Shown here one piece after another: positions 1-9,087 of a DNA stretch of 32,822 bases. Positions within the stretch are counted from its first letter, which is position 1. Every line of letters begins with the position of its first letter. The notes under the pieces were generated by a model. The model had not been told where the DNA came from. It made no database searches and was given only the letters and a program-made list of their open reading frames with translations. A program made the translations under genes and the position numbers. This stretch comes from a virus. The stretch spans positions 1 to 32,822 of IMG/VR virus record IMGVR_UViG_3300032560_000079; one strand, 5' to 3'.

Positions 1-103
1 TTATTAAGATGCTCTCTAGTTAATCTAGCTGCTTCTTTTTCACTTCCTTTACCAAATTTACTTAATTCACTTAACCTTTTGTCTAATGTTGTAAATTCTT
101 GAA
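1..103. repeat. Terminal direct repeat, left copy
   Basis: These 103 bases are identical to 32720-32822. The repeat lies inside a coding region, and the reading frame is maintained when the copies are merged, so it marks where a circular or circularly permuted genome was cut. A biological terminal repeat for packaging would more often lie between genes. An assembler overlap from a headful-packaged genome is the simplest reading. Confidence 0.95.
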
Positions 104-1328
104 AAGTCATTACACCATTTTTATCATCTATTTTATTTAATAATTCATCAATACTTTTTCTTGCATCTTCAGTAAACATTTCAGAATTTAAAGTTTTCTT
201 AGAATTTTCAACAAATAATTTTCCGTCTAATGGTAGATCATTTGATTCTTCTAAACCTAGATTTTTCTTTATTTCGTTATAGGCATTTTTTAAATTTGAA
301 TATTTATTTTGAATATTTTGAAGTCTAGATTTATCTTTTTCAACTAAACCATTTATTTCATGTTGGCCAAGCTCAGAAGCATCAGCATCAGAGTGTATTC
401 TTGGAGCATGACGTTGTTTAGATTGTTCAAATGCTTGAGATAATTGCTTAGGTTGTTGTGCAAAATCAGATGATAAACCGTTAGCTTCTCTTTGATTCCA
501 TGACTGAACGTAATCTGAAAGATTGTTAGTTCTTTGACTTTTTAATAAATCAACACCATGCTTTTCTTCTAAAACTCTAGTTTCTAAAGCAGGCACATTA
601 ACATTAGTTGGCTCTTGCGCATTGATATGCGTTTGTAGTTCAGGAGAAGCATTTGCTATAGCAGCATTGATATTGCCTTGAATCATCTCAGGCGTTTCAG
701 TTGCTGCAGCACCTGCGCTTCTTAAGCCTGGCACAGTTTCAATTGTAACTTTTGGTCTAATCTTTTGAAATTGCGCATTCAATGCTTGCTTTGCGGTTTG
801 TACACCCTTGCCTGCCATTTGTGTTTCAGCAGTTAATCCACCAATTTCAGGAACAACAGGCGGTATTTTTGATGCTTCAAATGCTTTTTGTAAACTTTCT
901 AAATAAGATTTACCTTCTTCGGTTTCAGGTTGTGTACCAGCATTAAGCATTGCTTGCTGAACTCTTTTAGCAGTTTCTTGCCCTGCTTTTATACCTTCAG
1001 GCGTACCGTATTTACCACTTGTTAAAGTACCATATATACCCGCAGCAGCACTAACAGGCGCAGAAACAATACCAGCAATTGAATGTAATGCAGCTTCTCC
1101 AGCGCCTTTTAAGAAAAGAGGCAGATAACCACCTGGCTCTGGTTTTTCTGCAGGCGTAACTTTTCTGTTAGATATTGAAGTTATATCAGGATCTGTTTCG
1201 TAACTATATTCCGCATCAGGTTGCAATTCTGGGTTTTTGCCATACATTGCACTTTTTGGCATATTGACAGGCATTCTTCTGCGAATGACTGCAACATCTG
1301 GATCTAATTCGTACGCATCATTTGCCAT
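1..1328 (-). CDS. Putative ejection (internal virion) protein, N-terminal two thirds of a gene split by the window ends
   Basis: The ATG at 1328-1326 opens a frame (MANDAYELDPDVAVIRRR...) that has no stop before base 1. Merging the terminal repeats continues it in frame through 32719-32717 to the stop at 32044, for 667 aa in total. Residues of about 60-85 form a hydrophobic, Ala/Gly-rich stretch (GAGEAALHSIAGIVSAPV) that could insert in a membrane. The rest is helical and rich in Gln, Lys and Glu. It is the third and largest of three proteins (289, 495 and 667 aa) placed like P22 gp7, gp20 and gp16 (about 229, 471 and 609 aa), which leave the capsid to help DNA cross the cell envelope. The gp16 role is inferred from position and size, since no motif is recognised. 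The start overlaps the next stop as TAATG. Confidence 0.75.
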   Translation of the reverse strand, partial: MANDAYELDPDVAVIRRRMPVNMPKSAMYGKNPELQPDAEYSYETDPDITSISNRKVTPAEKPEPGGYLPLFLKGAGEAALHSIAGIVSAPVSAAAGIYGTLTSGKYGTPEGIKAGQETAKRVQQAMLNAGTQPETEEGKSYLESLQKAFEASKIPPVVPEIGGLTAETQMAGKGVQTAKQALNAQFQKIRPKVTIETVPGLRSAGAAATETPEMIQGNINAAIANASPELQTHINAQEPTNVNVPALETRVLEEKHGVDLLKSQRTNNLSDYVQSWNQREANGLSSDFAQQPKQLSQAFEQSKQRHAPRIHSDADASELGQHEINGLVEKDKSRLQNIQNKYSNLKNAYNEIKKNLGLEESNDLPLDGKLFVENSKKTLNSEMFTEDARKSIDELLNKIDDKNGVMTFQEFTTLDKRLSELSKFGKGSEKEAARLTREHLN

Positions 1329-2815
1329 TAGAAATCTCCACGCTCTAAGCGTTTTAAATTCTTCATGTTATTAGCTAACGTATCTAATTGATCTCTACTC
1401 ATATCATGTGTGTAGTAATCAATAATTTTGTCTTTGTCTTTTTGTGGAATATTTTGACGATTGGTATTTTGAATAATAAAAGCTATTGGGTTGTAAGAAT
1501 TGGCCCAAGCATTTTTAAAATTATCGTTGTTTAAATATGTTCTTTCTTTGCCATATTTTTCTTGCATTTTTGTTAATGCTTGATTGTATTTAGAAGCCGC
1601 TAAGTTTGTTGCTTCAGCTCTTTCAACAATGTGCGCCAACGCTTCTGCAGTTATTTCAGAACTACCGCCTGCAGTTCTTTGATCAGCCTCTGCAGCTTGA
1701 TTTTTCAACCCCATTAACTGAGATTGTCTTAATTGTTGATCTGCCAAACTCTTAACTAAAATATCTAATTGTGGATCACCAATTACAGTTTGACCAATTG
1801 ATCGTAAAACCCTGCCTGGTGCACTACCAGCTGCAGCAGATAAATTCTTTTTAATATTTTGCGCAGTTAAAGCGCTATCTTGCGCAAGTGTCGCACGTTC
1901 ATTAGCAGCATTAAAATCAGCTTGGCCTGCATTGTATCTAGCAACTTCTTGTGTATTTTGTTGACCAAGCGCAGAAAAATTGTCAATTTTTACAATTGAT
2001 GGCATTTTGTTTTGCCCAGCTGCAGATGGTGCAGGCGTTGGCGCCATGCCAGGCGCAGGAGGATTACCAGGTTGTTGACCAGGTTGTACGTTGAATGGTA
2101 CAAATTTACCAGTTGCATCATACTGTCCAATGATACCGTTAACAGTTGTGACACCTGGTTGCATTGGGTTTGGCGTTACTGCAATAGATGGTCCAGTAGC
2201 TGTGCCTGGCACAGTTCCTGTTAACATTTGATTACCTAATTGTCTAGGTGTTATTTGACCACCTTCTGAAATCATAGTAGATGGGGGTAATAATTTGTCT
2301 AATGCTGCTTCTGCAGCCAATGATTTAGTTGCATGTTTAGCAATAAATGCTTTATTTTCTAGAGTGCTACCTTGCGTTGGAAGATCCAACATTGCATATT
2401 TAATTTGTTGAGGTGTGGCCCCAGCAATTTCTAAGTGAGTTTTAACATGATCTTGTATATCTTTTGCTGTGACTTCAGGTTTATTTAATAAACTTAATAA
2501 ATCTCTAGAAGATGCTGCCAAATGTTCTCTTGTATTTTTTAATTGATCTGAATTTAAATTAATAGCTGCTCTAGTAGATTCAGCTTTAATTCTTTCAATT
2601 TCAGGATCTAATGTTGCCTGCGCTTTTTGAGCTGCAACTTGTGAAGTTGTTAAATCTGCTTTAGCTCTTTCAACTGCTAATGGATTAAGTTGTTGTGCTT
2701 GTTGATATTGTTGAATACCTTGCGCAGTATTCATCAATGAAGATATAGGTGTACCTTGCACAGGGTTAGTCTGTACAGGTGTTGGTGTAACTATTGGAAA
2801 CGATTGTATTGCCAT
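1328..2815 (-). CDS. Putative ejection protein (gp20 position)
   Basis: This 495-aa protein starts MAIQSFPIVTPTPVQ. An N-terminal, probably coiled-coil, Gln/Ala-rich region (about 30-120) is followed by a Pro/Gly-rich linker near 240-275 and a helical C-terminal half. No enzyme motif, signal peptide or membrane segment is visible. It lies between the Gly/Ala-rich 289-aa protein and the 667-aa protein, all on the minus strand, and its stop overlaps the next ATG as TAATG. Order and length match P22 gene 20 (ejection protein). The function is therefore inferred from synteny, not from sequence similarity I could test. It could equally be another internal virion protein. Confidence 0.7.
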   Translation of the reverse strand: MAIQSFPIVTPTPVQTNPVQGTPISSLMNTAQGIQQYQQAQQLNPLAVERAKADLTTSQVAAQKAQATLDPEIERIKAESTRAAINLNSDQLKNTREHLAASSRDLLSLLNKPEVTAKDIQDHVKTHLEIAGATPQQIKYAMLDLPTQGSTLENKAFIAKHATKSLAAEAALDKLLPPSTMISEGGQITPRQLGNQMLTGTVPGTATGPSIAVTPNPMQPGVTTVNGIIGQYDATGKFVPFNVQPGQQPGNPPAPGMAPTPAPSAAGQNKMPSIVKIDNFSALGQQNTQEVARYNAGQADFNAANERATLAQDSALTAQNIKKNLSAAAGSAPGRVLRSIGQTVIGDPQLDILVKSLADQQLRQSQLMGLKNQAAEADQRTAGGSSEITAEALAHIVERAEATNLAASKYNQALTKMQEKYGKERTYLNNDNFKNAWANSYNPIAFIIQNTNRQNIPQKDKDKIIDYYTHDMSRDQLDTLANNMKNLKRLERGDF

Positions 2816-2855
2816 ATTATTCCTTTATCTTGGATTATTTTTAGCATTAATTTGT

Positions 2856-3725
2856 TTAACCGCCACTTTGTTTGGCAGGGTTAAGAAGTGATGCTAAAAA
2901 GTAATTATTTCCAATAGTGTTTGCTCCAGTTGCTATTGCATTTGCTGATCCAACTTGTCCAGTTGCTTGAGCATTTGCAGCGCCAACTCCAAGATTGCTG
3001 ATATTTGTTGCATTACCAGTTGCTAAATTAGAAAGATTTTGCAAACTTTGTTGACCCAGTCCTGCAATATTAGATAATTTATTGTATATATTTGATTGCT
3101 GTGTTTGGTAATTGTTAAAAGCATTTTGGTATGCGTTAGAGGCATAATCTTCAGCAAACTTAGTTCCAGCAATTCCAATATTAGAACCACCACCACTTGC
3201 ATTTAATCCTTGATTTTGAGCACCCAAACCTTGCTCAAGCATAAATTGATAATTTGGTGCAAGATTAGACTTTAATTGATCTGGCCCAAATGTTTGAGTT
3301 AGGCTTGGTAATTGTTGCTGTAATTGAGCAAGTCCTTGATTGCCTGCTTGTAAATATGGATTAAATTGAGGAGCTAATTCTCGATAATTTGCTTGCAATA
3401 ATTGTTGCCCAGCAAGAGAAGCGTTAGCTTGGGTATTTGCTGCATTTTGTGCTGCATTAGATTGTATTAATGCACCAGCTAAACCTAAACCACCAGAAAT
3501 TGCTAATCCAGATCCTAATCCCATACCTGCTCCTGTTGCTGCGCCTGCCCCAGCGGCTGCTCCTGCACCTGCTGCCGCACTTGTTCCTGCACCTGCTCCT
3601 GCAGCTGCTCCCGTAGCATCAAATGCTCCAGCTCCATAAGCACCACCCGCAGCTAAAGCAGCTACAGTACCCCAACCGCCAGGTATTTTATCCACGGCAG
3701 AACCAATATCTGACCAGAAACTCAT
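2856..3725 (-). CDS. Putative DNA ejection protein, gp7-like, Gly/Ala-rich
   Basis: This 289-aa protein has residues of about 25-85 almost entirely Gly, Ala, Ser and Thr, in short AGAG-type runs. A helical region with many Gln, Asn and Ala follows (NAAQNAANTQANASLAGQQ, then FNNYQTQQSNIYNKLSNIAGLGQQ). This pattern of a Gly/Ala-rich N terminus followed by repeated Asn/Gln-rich helices is typical of phage DNA-transfer proteins annotated as gp7-like. It is the first of three putative ejection genes. A possible promoter lies just upstream (3746-3774), and the ribosome site AAAGGAATTAAT precedes the ATG. The low-complexity part makes distant similarity searches unreliable, so I give the role moderate weight. 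Confidence 0.7.
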   Translation of the reverse strand: MSFWSDIGSAVDKIPGGWGTVAALAAGGAYGAGAFDATGAAAGAGAGTSAAAGAGAAAGAGAATGAGMGLGSGLAISGGLGLAGALIQSNAAQNAANTQANASLAGQQLLQANYRELAPQFNPYLQAGNQGLAQLQQQLPSLTQTFGPDQLKSNLAPNYQFMLEQGLGAQNQGLNASGGGSNIGIAGTKFAEDYASNAYQNAFNNYQTQQSNIYNKLSNIAGLGQQSLQNLSNLATGNATNISNLGVGAANAQATGQVGSANAIATGANTIGNNYFLASLLNPAKQSGG

Positions 3726-3745
3726 ATTAATTCCTTTGATTGGTA

Positions 3746-3774
3746 GTTATATACCATATTTTATCAATAAACAA
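3746..3774 (-). promoter_or_regulatory. Possible sigma70 promoter before the ejection genes
   Basis: On the minus strand, TTGTTT (3774-3769) lies 17 bases from TATAAC (3751-3746), in the 78-base AT-rich gap before the 289-aa gene. The -10 matches five of six consensus bases and the -35 three of six. It would give the ejection genes transcription independent of the fibre block. Confidence 0.35.
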
Positions 3775-3803
3775 TTTTTTTGTAATGAAAATATTAACAT
3801 CAT

Positions 3804-4055
3804 TCAAAATGTACCCCCTGAAATACCGCCCAAGGCCGTCAAAGTGCCTTTTACTATCTCATTTCCATCAATTATTGAGTTACCAGTAATTTCTTGACTA
3901 CCTTGAATTGTCTGTTGTCCAGTTTTCATGCTTACAAAATTAGGGCTTTGTAGCCACAATAACCAAGGCAAAGCAGGCTGACCAGAAGTAGGGTCAATAA
4001 ATGGCACTCTAGGCCAAATAATATTGCCACTAGAACTAGAATTTGTGGTTGCCAT
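3804..4055 (-). CDS. Small virion-associated protein in the gp26 (tail needle) position
   Basis: An 83-aa protein. The N-terminal half is Ser/Pro-rich and aromatic (IIWPRVPFIDP...LPWLLWLQSP). The C-terminal half is a polar, beta-type stretch (QQTIQGSQEITGNSIIDGNEIVKG) ending GGISGGTF. The large 612-aa fibre protein also ends GGTF, which suggests a shared C-terminal motif of fibre-type proteins. The start overlaps the stop of the gp10-like gene (TAATG), so the two are translationally coupled. P22 has its tail needle gp26 here, but this protein is far shorter than gp26 and shows no long coiled coil. A plug or small decoration protein is possible. Confidence 0.6.
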   Translation of the reverse strand: MATTNSSSSGNIIWPRVPFIDPTSGQPALPWLLWLQSPNFVSMKTGQQTIQGSQEITGNSIIDGNEIVKGTLTALGGISGGTF

Positions 4056-5530
4056 TAATTTTCAGCACCTTCAGCCTTCAGGTTAGCGCTTACTATTACC
4101 GCCTTTACTGGATCGCTTATGCTGACCTCATAAATACGGTCCCTGGCTTGGCCCAATCTGCGCCAAATAGCACGGTTTTTATACTTGCCAACTGCGCCAA
4201 TCGTACACCAATGTTCGTTAGAGTACGTTGAACCACCGTCATTTGACCATCTAAGCATAGCTTGTGGATTCTGTCCTTGACCATTTTCCAACCCCACACC
4301 AGGCTGAAACTGTATCTGTAATTCAGCAAAATATTGTCTTTGCAAATCAGTTACCAAATGTGGTGCTCTCCTAAGCCTTCTAATAGTATTGCCTGCATCA
4401 GTATAAACAGCATTATCTAATTGATAGATTTGACCATTTTGGTAATCTCCAACCAAATAAACATTGTTAAAAAAAGCACCGCAATTGGATCTGTGACGAT
4501 TAAACTGCTGACCATCCCAAGATAACCATTTATGCCACATTTCAGATGCTAAATCAAATACCCAAGTAATATTAATAGTTGGAAATGTAACCACATAAAA
4601 CTCATGTCCATCGAGCTGGTATGTATACGCCACAGCATCCGCAATATATTGGTTCATTAGGGTTTGCTCTACTGCATGGGTACTTATTCTTTTAAATGAG
4701 TAACCTTGCATTACACCAATGATGTTTTGACCCCTTGTATCTTGAGATACAAATGCAAACTGTTCACCAAATCTAGCCACGCTAAAAGGCGCAGCTATAC
4801 CATGCTGTACAGATGTTCCACTTACACGCTGAAACGGAAAACTAATAATGCCAGGAATTACATTTCCTACATCTGTCCACATTTCAGCTGTAAATTCACC
4901 AAGCAAAAACACTTGCCTATGATCTACTATAAGTGAAACAAGTGGATCAGGAGCACCATCTTTAGAGCCATAATAGGCATTATTGGATGTGACTAACCCC
5001 AGGTCTGTTGCCGCCCAGAGCTGTGTATTTGGCTGATTGTAAATAATATAATTATCTACAACATCACAAATGGTTGCCCCTTGCCACGGCCCATCTGTAT
5101 TGGGCAACATCACCAATGATGCTTGCCCTGTTTGCCAATAATATCTATTTGTTCCATCAACAATATAAGCAACTAATCCTAAATTTGTGGTCACATTATC
5201 AGTAATAGATACTTGACCAGTTGTGGTAGTTAATGCACCAATTTGTGTTGATTGATAGCCCAATGCAGATGAATAGGTAACTGAATAAACAATTGCACCA
5301 GCAACAACAATCAAATATTTGCCACCAGAAAGTGTCCTCATCCCTCTTATTGGAGCTGGATTTAAGGACAAAATAGATGTAAGTCCTGGCGTTGGATAAA
5401 GAGCAACTACCCCTCTGCTACCAGGCGGCTTGAGTGGATCAATCTCAGGATAGAAATTAATGCACTCTTGCGCTTCCTGATAAATGGATGCAGCTTCGTA
5501 AGATGGGCCAACAAAGCCAAAATCGCTCAT
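4055..5530 (-). CDS. P22 gp10-like packaged-DNA stabilisation (tail hub) protein
   Basis: A 491-aa protein starting MSDFGFVGPSYEAAS. The N-terminal pattern (FVGPSYEA...CINFYPEIDP...RGVVALYPTPGL) is the one I associate with the phage gp10-like stabilisation family. In P22, gp10 binds below the gp4 ring and helps close the portal after packaging. The rest is beta-rich with regularly spaced aromatic residues, as expected for a propeller-like tail hub. An upstream in-frame start at 5557 exists. The ATG at 5530 is preferred because it forms an ATGA overlap with the stop of the gp4-like gene and leaves the conserved N terminus first. The length matches P22 gp10 (472 aa). Confidence 0.8.
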   Translation of the reverse strand: MSDFGFVGPSYEAASIYQEAQECINFYPEIDPLKPPGSRGVVALYPTPGLTSILSLNPAPIRGMRTLSGGKYLIVVAGAIVYSVTYSSALGYQSTQIGALTTTTGQVSITDNVTTNLGLVAYIVDGTNRYYWQTGQASLVMLPNTDGPWQGATICDVVDNYIIYNQPNTQLWAATDLGLVTSNNAYYGSKDGAPDPLVSLIVDHRQVFLLGEFTAEMWTDVGNVIPGIISFPFQRVSGTSVQHGIAAPFSVARFGEQFAFVSQDTRGQNIIGVMQGYSFKRISTHAVEQTLMNQYIADAVAYTYQLDGHEFYVVTFPTINITWVFDLASEMWHKWLSWDGQQFNRHRSNCGAFFNNVYLVGDYQNGQIYQLDNAVYTDAGNTIRRLRRAPHLVTDLQRQYFAELQIQFQPGVGLENGQGQNPQAMLRWSNDGGSTYSNEHWCTIGAVGKYKNRAIWRRLGQARDRIYEVSISDPVKAVIVSANLKAEGAEN

Positions 5531-6504
5531 CTGAAGAATCCACCAGATAAAATCCAACCAGCATCTTTTTGTCTACCAACTAATAATGAATCTGCATAAG
5601 TAGATACAATTGCTGGGTTCATATTTGTGCGTTTAACAGTAGATTTAGATTGCGCAGCAAACTTCATAATCATCTGTATCTGCGTAGGGCTTGCCTTGCC
5701 ATACATAGGCATAAGGCGCTCTGCTAAATTCCACCGCAGACACATGTTGTAGCCTTGGGGCAGATTGATGTTGTCAAACTGCGTTGTAAATCTTTGGAAC
5801 AATTGATCTACAAATATGTGCATTTCGCCTTGGCTTGGATTAGGCCAAACGTATATATTACCTAATGTTTCTGTTGGTTCATAATAAATTGCTTTAGGCC
5901 AAGGACCATTCAATGTTTTTAAACCAATCATTTCGTATTGCTCAATATTCAATACTGAAACTGGGTAATCAAGGCCACCGTTTGTAATTGGTTGCCCATT
6001 AGAATAAGTATTAATTCTGACAAAACATGAATTAAGTCTAAGTGGTCTTTGATAATATGAATTGATGGTTTCACTTGTTATAGGACTTGTATAAGTCTTA
6101 TTAAGTAAATAAGTGCCTGCCTCATTGACATTGCCACCAGCACCAGTCAACATTTGCGTTATTGTTGTGCCACTTGTAATACCAGTCCCAGACAATGTTT
6201 GTCCTATAGATATTCCACCAGATTGTATTGACGTAATAGTAAGAATGTTACCAGTAATACTACCTGTAAATATTGCCCCAATTTGTCCGCCAGGTCCAAT
6301 TGTGTATTGCGTTTGACCAGGTGTAATTGGAAATATTATTTCATTCTTATAAAACACCATCATGTCCTCGTTAGACCATTGATCTAACATATCTTGAAGC
6401 ATATCAAAAGCATCCTGGGAAGCCTCAGCAGTTGGAGTTTCACCAGCCTCAAGCGCACCAATATCTTTTAATGCTCTACTAATAATGTCATTAGGTGTAG
6501 TCAT
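5527..6504 (-). CDS. P22 gp4-like tail accessory / head completion protein with an inserted beta domain
   Basis: A 325-aa protein. The N terminus (MTTPNDIISRALKDIGALEAGETPT...DAFDMLQDMLDQWSNEDMMVFY) and a C-terminal helical part (LRWNLAERLMPMYGKA) fit the phage gp4-like tail accessory family, which joins the portal to the tail hub. P22 gp4 itself has 166 residues. About 70 extra residues (75-148) form a Gly/Thr/Ser-rich segment (GNILTITSIQSGGISIGQTL, then GTGITSGTTITQ) of a type seen as a movable module in phage virion proteins. The ATG at 6504 is chosen over 6534 because AAGGATAAAA precedes it at good spacing. It lies 9 bases after the tailspike stop. Confidence 0.75.
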   Translation of the reverse strand: MTTPNDIISRALKDIGALEAGETPTAEASQDAFDMLQDMLDQWSNEDMMVFYKNEIIFPITPGQTQYTIGPGGQIGAIFTGSITGNILTITSIQSGGISIGQTLSGTGITSGTTITQMLTGAGGNVNEAGTYLLNKTYTSPITSETINSYYQRPLRLNSCFVRINTYSNGQPITNGGLDYPVSVLNIEQYEMIGLKTLNGPWPKAIYYEPTETLGNIYVWPNPSQGEMHIFVDQLFQRFTTQFDNINLPQGYNMCLRWNLAERLMPMYGKASPTQIQMIMKFAAQSKSTVKRTNMNPAIVSTYADSLLVGRQKDAGWILSGGFFR

Positions 6505-6512
6505 TTTTATCC

Positions 6513-8816
6513 TTAATATGGTTGACCATTCCAAACAACTCCAAGGTTATTACCTCCTCTTGGGGGAGCAACACTTCTTAAAGATAGATTATCAAAATAG
6601 GCAGTTACTCCAGCAGAAACATTTATCCTTGCAGATATTTGAGATGAGCCAAATGGTATAAATGCAGTAATTTCAAGTAATTCCCAAACACCTTCACCTT
6701 GTGAATTGATTGCACTTGTTTGATAACCAGAACCCCAAAACAAAGTAATTCCTGCACCATTGAATGTGGTTGTATAAACCCAAGCAGTAAATCTTACCCA
6801 GCTACCTTGTACATAATTTATTGCATTAGTTGCTAAAGTAGCATCAGCAGTAGCCACATTAGAACTACCACCTACTAATTTTGCAGAACCTGGTGATCTA
6901 GTAATTGATGTATCTACTGCAAAACTTCCTCCTGGATAATTTCCTGTCCAATTTGAAGTATTTGAATCAAATGTTGGGTTTAATAAAAGTTCAGTATTAT
7001 CTACAACTAATCTAGCTAAATTGACATTTTGACCATTTGAATAGCCACCTGAAACAATGTCAAATCCAGTATATGCAACAACATTACTTGGACCTTGGAA
7101 ATGACCACTACAAACAGCATCAACTGAACCATTACAGTTGTTATCTAAAAATACACCATTGTGTTGTACTCTTTGAGTTACAAACCAACCACCACCCAAA
7201 TTGCTTGGGGTTACTGGATTATAAGCAGTAACATTAAAAGTTACACTTGTAGTGGTTTCTGCTGTTAATTGACCATATCCAAAAAATATACCTGATGGAT
7301 TATAAAAAGCCAATTTTGGATAGTAGTTCATTGTTCCTACTGCCCAATTATTTACATTTATTGTGTATGGTCCACTTCCTGTTGCAGTTGCTCCAGATGG
7401 AATACTTGTGAAATTTCTATTGTCATAAGCTCTAGCACCCCTGATAACAACATCAGTAGAACCAGCGGCACAATATATTCCATTAAAAAATGATGCTGTT
7501 TCTGTTTGATCTCCTGCTAATCTATGGTTGTTGTAATAACTTCCACCAAGTACTTGAACTCCACCAACTGAACAATACAAAGATATTCCACTTGTGTAGT
7601 TATCACAGGCTTCACAATTGTCATACCAAAGATCAAATGGAGGCAATCCCTCACCAGGCAATCCAGTACCTGTATTATCAGCATTAGCTGTAAATCCACC
7701 GTCACCATTTCTTAATGCTTGGCAAGATGTAAATTTAGCCTCAAAACTTCCTTGTCCAACTGAAATTCCATCTCTACCATTATCATTAAATTGGCAACTT
7801 GTGAAAGTCAAATGATGGGAGGTACAACGTATTGCAGCGCCAAATCCAAGTTGGTTAGAGCTTGATGTATTTATTGGATAAGGTCTTGTGTTTTGATAGC
7901 CATATCCATTTGCATTTACCTGACAATTTACAAAGTTTAAATATGAAGCCTGATAAGTTTGTATGCCAAGTGAAGAATTATTGCTAAAACTGCAATTAAC
8001 AGTATTTACATAAACTGAGTTATATATACCAAGTCCAACACCATTGCCATATAAACAATTAACATTGTCAAGGGTTGTGTTATTTGCTGTTAAATGAAGC
8101 AAATCACCACCTTGACTGCTTCCTGTCATTGCAGACATATTTCCATTGATTGTTATGTCTCTAAGGGTGCAGTTGTTGGCGGCAATTACCAATAAAGCAC
8201 TAGTGGTAGAAGTTCCAACTTTACCTGTAAAATTTATATTAGCTAAAACAGAATTAGCTTTTGTAACAGATGGCAAACCATTGTATTGAACCAAATAATT
8301 TAAATCATTACCCATTAACACACAAGCATTTGAGTTAATGTAATTTATTGCATTTGTTACAGCAGTAGTATCATCAGTTGAGCCATTTCCTACAGCTCCA
8401 AAGTCTTTAAGAGTAATAAATTGTTGCAATTTGGCTTGCACATTTGTTGTGCTTGCACCAGTTGCTCCTAATGTATATCCAATTAAAGATGATCCTGTTG
8501 AAGCATAAAGTGTTGATAAATCATTTATGCCAGGAATATTGTCATAAGAACCAATTTGTACAGCTGCAGCTGTTTGCAATACAAATTTGTAAGTAGAACC
8601 ACTTATTAACCAAATTTCATTAGAAACCCTGCCACTAGCATCTAAAACAATAGGATTTGAATTAGCAATTGAACCTAAATTAGATGTATAAGTAGCTTGT
8701 GGTGTAGTTGTTCCTGCAGCATATGTATATAACAATCCACCAGCTAAGGGAACACCATTATTATCAAAAAATTGTGCCCCTGCTCCAGCAAAATATGAAA
8801 GATTAACTGATGTCAT
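6513..8816 (-). CDS. Tailspike with beta-helix (pectate-lyase-like) domain and C-terminal carbohydrate-binding-like domain
   Basis: This 767-aa protein has three visible parts. Residues 1-100 (FFDNNGVPLAGGLLYTYAAGT, then IVLDASGR) resemble the virion-binding N-terminal domain of P22-type tailspikes. Residues 138-150 carry DFGAVGNGSTDDT, the signature that opens right-handed beta-helix tailspikes of the pectate-lyase superfamily, and short repeated turns rich in Asn, Gly and Cys follow to about 470. Residues of about 615-755 (NPTFDSNTSNW ... YFDNLSLRSV) look like a carbohydrate-binding jelly roll. It probably binds and cuts or deacetylates a host surface polysaccharide. I cannot identify catalytic residues. 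AAAGGTAAAAC precedes the ATG. Confidence 0.85.
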   Translation of the reverse strand: MTSVNLSYFAGAGAQFFDNNGVPLAGGLLYTYAAGTTTPQATYTSNLGSIANSNPIVLDASGRVSNEIWLISGSTYKFVLQTAAAVQIGSYDNIPGINDLSTLYASTGSSLIGYTLGATGASTTNVQAKLQQFITLKDFGAVGNGSTDDTTAVTNAINYINSNACVLMGNDLNYLVQYNGLPSVTKANSVLANINFTGKVGTSTTSALLVIAANNCTLRDITINGNMSAMTGSSQGGDLLHLTANNTTLDNVNCLYGNGVGLGIYNSVYVNTVNCSFSNNSSLGIQTYQASYLNFVNCQVNANGYGYQNTRPYPINTSSSNQLGFGAAIRCTSHHLTFTSCQFNDNGRDGISVGQGSFEAKFTSCQALRNGDGGFTANADNTGTGLPGEGLPPFDLWYDNCEACDNYTSGISLYCSVGGVQVLGGSYYNNHRLAGDQTETASFFNGIYCAAGSTDVVIRGARAYDNRNFTSIPSGATATGSGPYTINVNNWAVGTMNYYPKLAFYNPSGIFFGYGQLTAETTTSVTFNVTAYNPVTPSNLGGGWFVTQRVQHNGVFLDNNCNGSVDAVCSGHFQGPSNVVAYTGFDIVSGGYSNGQNVNLARLVVDNTELLLNPTFDSNTSNWTGNYPGGSFAVDTSITRSPGSAKLVGGSSNVATADATLATNAINYVQGSWVRFTAWVYTTTFNGAGITLFWGSGYQTSAINSQGEGVWELLEITAFIPFGSSQISARINVSAGVTAYFDNLSLRSVAPPRGGNNLGVVWNGQPY

Positions 8817-8827
8817 GTTTTACCTTT

Positions 8828-9073
8828 TTATGCTGGTTGATTTATAGATGCTTGATATGCAGAAATAACATCAGAAGTCCAAAGTGCATTAGCAATAGCT
8901 TGTACTTTAGGGTCTTGTGTACTTACATTATCACCAGGCACACAAATCCATCTGTTGTATGTTCTTGCAATCTCTACATTATCTTTTTTAATTATTTCAG
9001 CTTGCCTAACTTGAAGTTGCCCAAATTGTAATACTTCAACTTTATCAATTACACTTGTTGTTGATATAGTCAT
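8828..9073 (-). CDS. Small tail-fibre-associated protein, unknown function
   Basis: An 81-aa soluble protein (MTISTTSVIDKVEVLQFGQLQVRQAEIIKKDNVEIARTYNRW...). It begins with beta-type segments, and the second half is helical (VQAIANALWTSDVISAYQ). Proteins of this size and pattern commonly sit next to fibre genes in phages of aquatic bacteria, where they are unassigned. It lies between a fibre gene and the tailspike on the same strand, with 11 bases to the tailspike start. A chaperone or connector for fibre assembly is possible but unsupported. Confidence 0.65.
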   Translation of the reverse strand: MTISTTSVIDKVEVLQFGQLQVRQAEIIKKDNVEIARTYNRWICVPGDNVSTQDPKVQAIANALWTSDVISAYQASINQPA

Positions 9074-9087
9074 TTATTTCCCCAAAA

